DNA from: Streptomyces sp. BA2 | GTDB lineage: Bacteria > Actinomycetota > Actinomycetes > Streptomycetales > Streptomycetaceae | Length of the DNA stretch: 64,000 nucleotides | Assembly: GCF_009769735.1 (NCBI RefSeq) | Contig: NZ_WSRO01000002.1 | Location: 5,902,001 to 5,966,000, forward strand | Direction: 5' to 3' | In this document: one piece after another, positions 63,145 through 64,000 of the stretch | Numbering within the stretch: position 1 is the stretch's first letter | How the letters are laid out: the number at the start of each line of letters is the position of its first letter | Program-made: the position numbers and the translations under genes | Notes under the pieces: model-generated | Told to the model about the DNA's origin: nothing | Database searches by the model: none | Seen by the model: the letters and a program-made list of their open reading frames with translations, nothing else

Positions 63145-64000
63145 GCACCGCCCTGAGCACCACTCCGTACGGCACCGGCGGTGGACTGCTCGTGACGCCC
63201 GCCGAACCGGGCGCCCAGTCCGGCACCCTGCCCGGCACCCAGTCCGGCGCCCTCTCCGGCGCCCTCTCCGGCGCCCTCTCCGGCACCCTCTCCGGCGTCG
63301 AGCCCAAGGAACTGCTCGACCTGCTCGCCGAAGCGGGCTTCCTGCTGCTGCGCGGCTTCGGCGCCGACATGGCCTCGTTCACCGACCTGGTGCAGCGCAC
63401 CTCCACCTCCACCACCCTCGACCCGGCGCGCGACTTCTACTCGGAGGTCGCGCAGAAGGTCGACGCGGGCCTCGACGAGGTCGGCCTGCACACCGAGAAC
63501 GGCAACAGCCCCTTCCGCTCCCACCTGGCCTGGTTCTTCTGCGAGAAGGCGGCCGCGTCCGGCTCCCAGACCACCGTCTGCGACGGCTACCGGGTGTGGG
63601 ACGAGCTCGCGGAGCCCGTACGCACGGCCTTCCTCGGCCAGGACATCGTCTACAGCCGCCACGTCGCCGAGCCCCAGTGGCGCGCCATGGCCCACCACCT
63701 CACCGGCAGGCCCGCCGACGAGATCGCCGTCGACGAGCTCGTCGTCCTCGCCGCGTCGCTGCCCGGCACGGAAGTGACGCCCGAGGCGGACGGCGGTGTG
63801 CGCTACTCGTTCCGCACACCGGCGGCGGGACCGACGCTGTTCGGCGAGCGGATCTCCTTCGCCAACAGCATCCTCGGCCCGTCCTTCAACTACGAGAAGC
63901 CGCGCATCACCTTCGCGGACGGCAGCGACCTCTCCGATGAGCTGCTCGCCGCCGTCACCGGGACCACCGGCGCCCTCACCGAGAACCTGGAGTGGGCCGA
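63141..64000 (+). CDS. TauD/TfdA-like Fe(II)/2-oxoglutarate dioxygenase (partial, cut by window end)
   Basis: ATG 63141 overlaps the ligase stop (ATGA). The first 286 residues are visible and the frame stays open to the last base. An N-terminal Ser-Gly-Ala/Thr-Leu repeat (about residues 25-52, from a TCCGGCGCCCTC repeat) precedes the domain. LRGFGADMASFTDLVQ and VGLHTENGNSPF contain the first two metal ligands (His and Glu in HTEN); the second His lies beyond the window. It would hydroxylate, desaturate or oxidise a small molecule made by this cluster. Confidence 0.8.
   Translation, partial: MSTALSTTPYGTGGGLLVTPAEPGAQSGTLPGTQSGALSGALSGALSGTLSGVEPKELLDLLAEAGFLLLRGFGADMASFTDLVQRTSTSTTLDPARDFYSEVAQKVDAGLDEVGLHTENGNSPFRSHLAWFFCEKAAASGSQTTVCDGYRVWDELAEPVRTAFLGQDIVYSRHVAEPQWRAMAHHLTGRPADEIAVDELVVLAASLPGTEVTPEADGGVRYSFRTPAAGPTLFGERISFANSILGPSFNYEKPRITFADGSDLSDELLAAVTGTTGALTENLEWA

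Overview
The window is high-GC actinobacterial DNA. GTG and TTG starts, strong codon bias, WhiB and Wbl-type proteins, and Tad/Flp pilin-like genes all point to Streptomyces or a close relative. Much of the core part (about 12 to 46.7 kb) has a gene order I recall from Streptomyces chromosomes around ahpC-oxyR, fumC-fumB, wblI, glpX, xseA-xseB, ispH, ppgK and ychF. No tRNA, rRNA, CRISPR array or transposase gene was seen.

Region by region: 0-2.6 kb is the end of a Tad/Flp-type surface locus (pilin, TadE/G-like protein, lipoprotein, secreted OmpA-domain protein). 2.6-7.5 kb is a decayed segment. It holds three copies of a long dispersed repeat, a frameshifted lipoprotein paralogue of a gene 2.9 kb further on, a secreted-protein gene cut by an in-frame TAG, and a GNAT remnant. 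7.6-12.3 kb carries small metabolic and regulatory genes, a DUF192 gene and a candidate 6C-type small RNA with a textbook terminator. 12.3-46.7 kb is mostly housekeeping: an aldo/keto reductase, isoprenyl transferase, PhoH, a secreted transglycosylase, an AI-2E-type permease, the peroxide-stress set ahpD-ahpC/oxyR, a PadR-ABC operon, a class A penicillin-binding protein, a SpoIIE-type phosphatase, both fumarase classes, a GDSL esterase, wblI, glpX, exonuclease VII, ispH, ppgK and ychF.

From 46.7 kb to the end the window is accessory. Two tandem paralogues each join a PD-(D/E)XK-like nuclease domain to a DUF2075 helicase domain, and each is preceded by a conserved hairpin that appears to cover its ribosome binding site; this is a candidate undescribed defence or stress module. 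Next come an EF-G paralogue with a repeat-rich leader, a stand-alone relative of the N-terminal half of azoline dehydrogenases, a two-component system, and a YcaO/E1-like fused cyclodehydratase translationally coupled to a 59-codon candidate precursor peptide. Together these look like a small azol(in)e RiPP (TOMM) cluster.

Divergent from that cluster, and running off the window end, is an operon of thioesterase, thermostable-hemolysin family protein (GNAT-like fold), AMP-dependent acyl ligase and TauD-like dioxygenase. It suggests activation and transfer of an acyl group plus an oxidative step. Whether it belongs to the RiPP cluster or to a separate pathway cannot be decided from this window.
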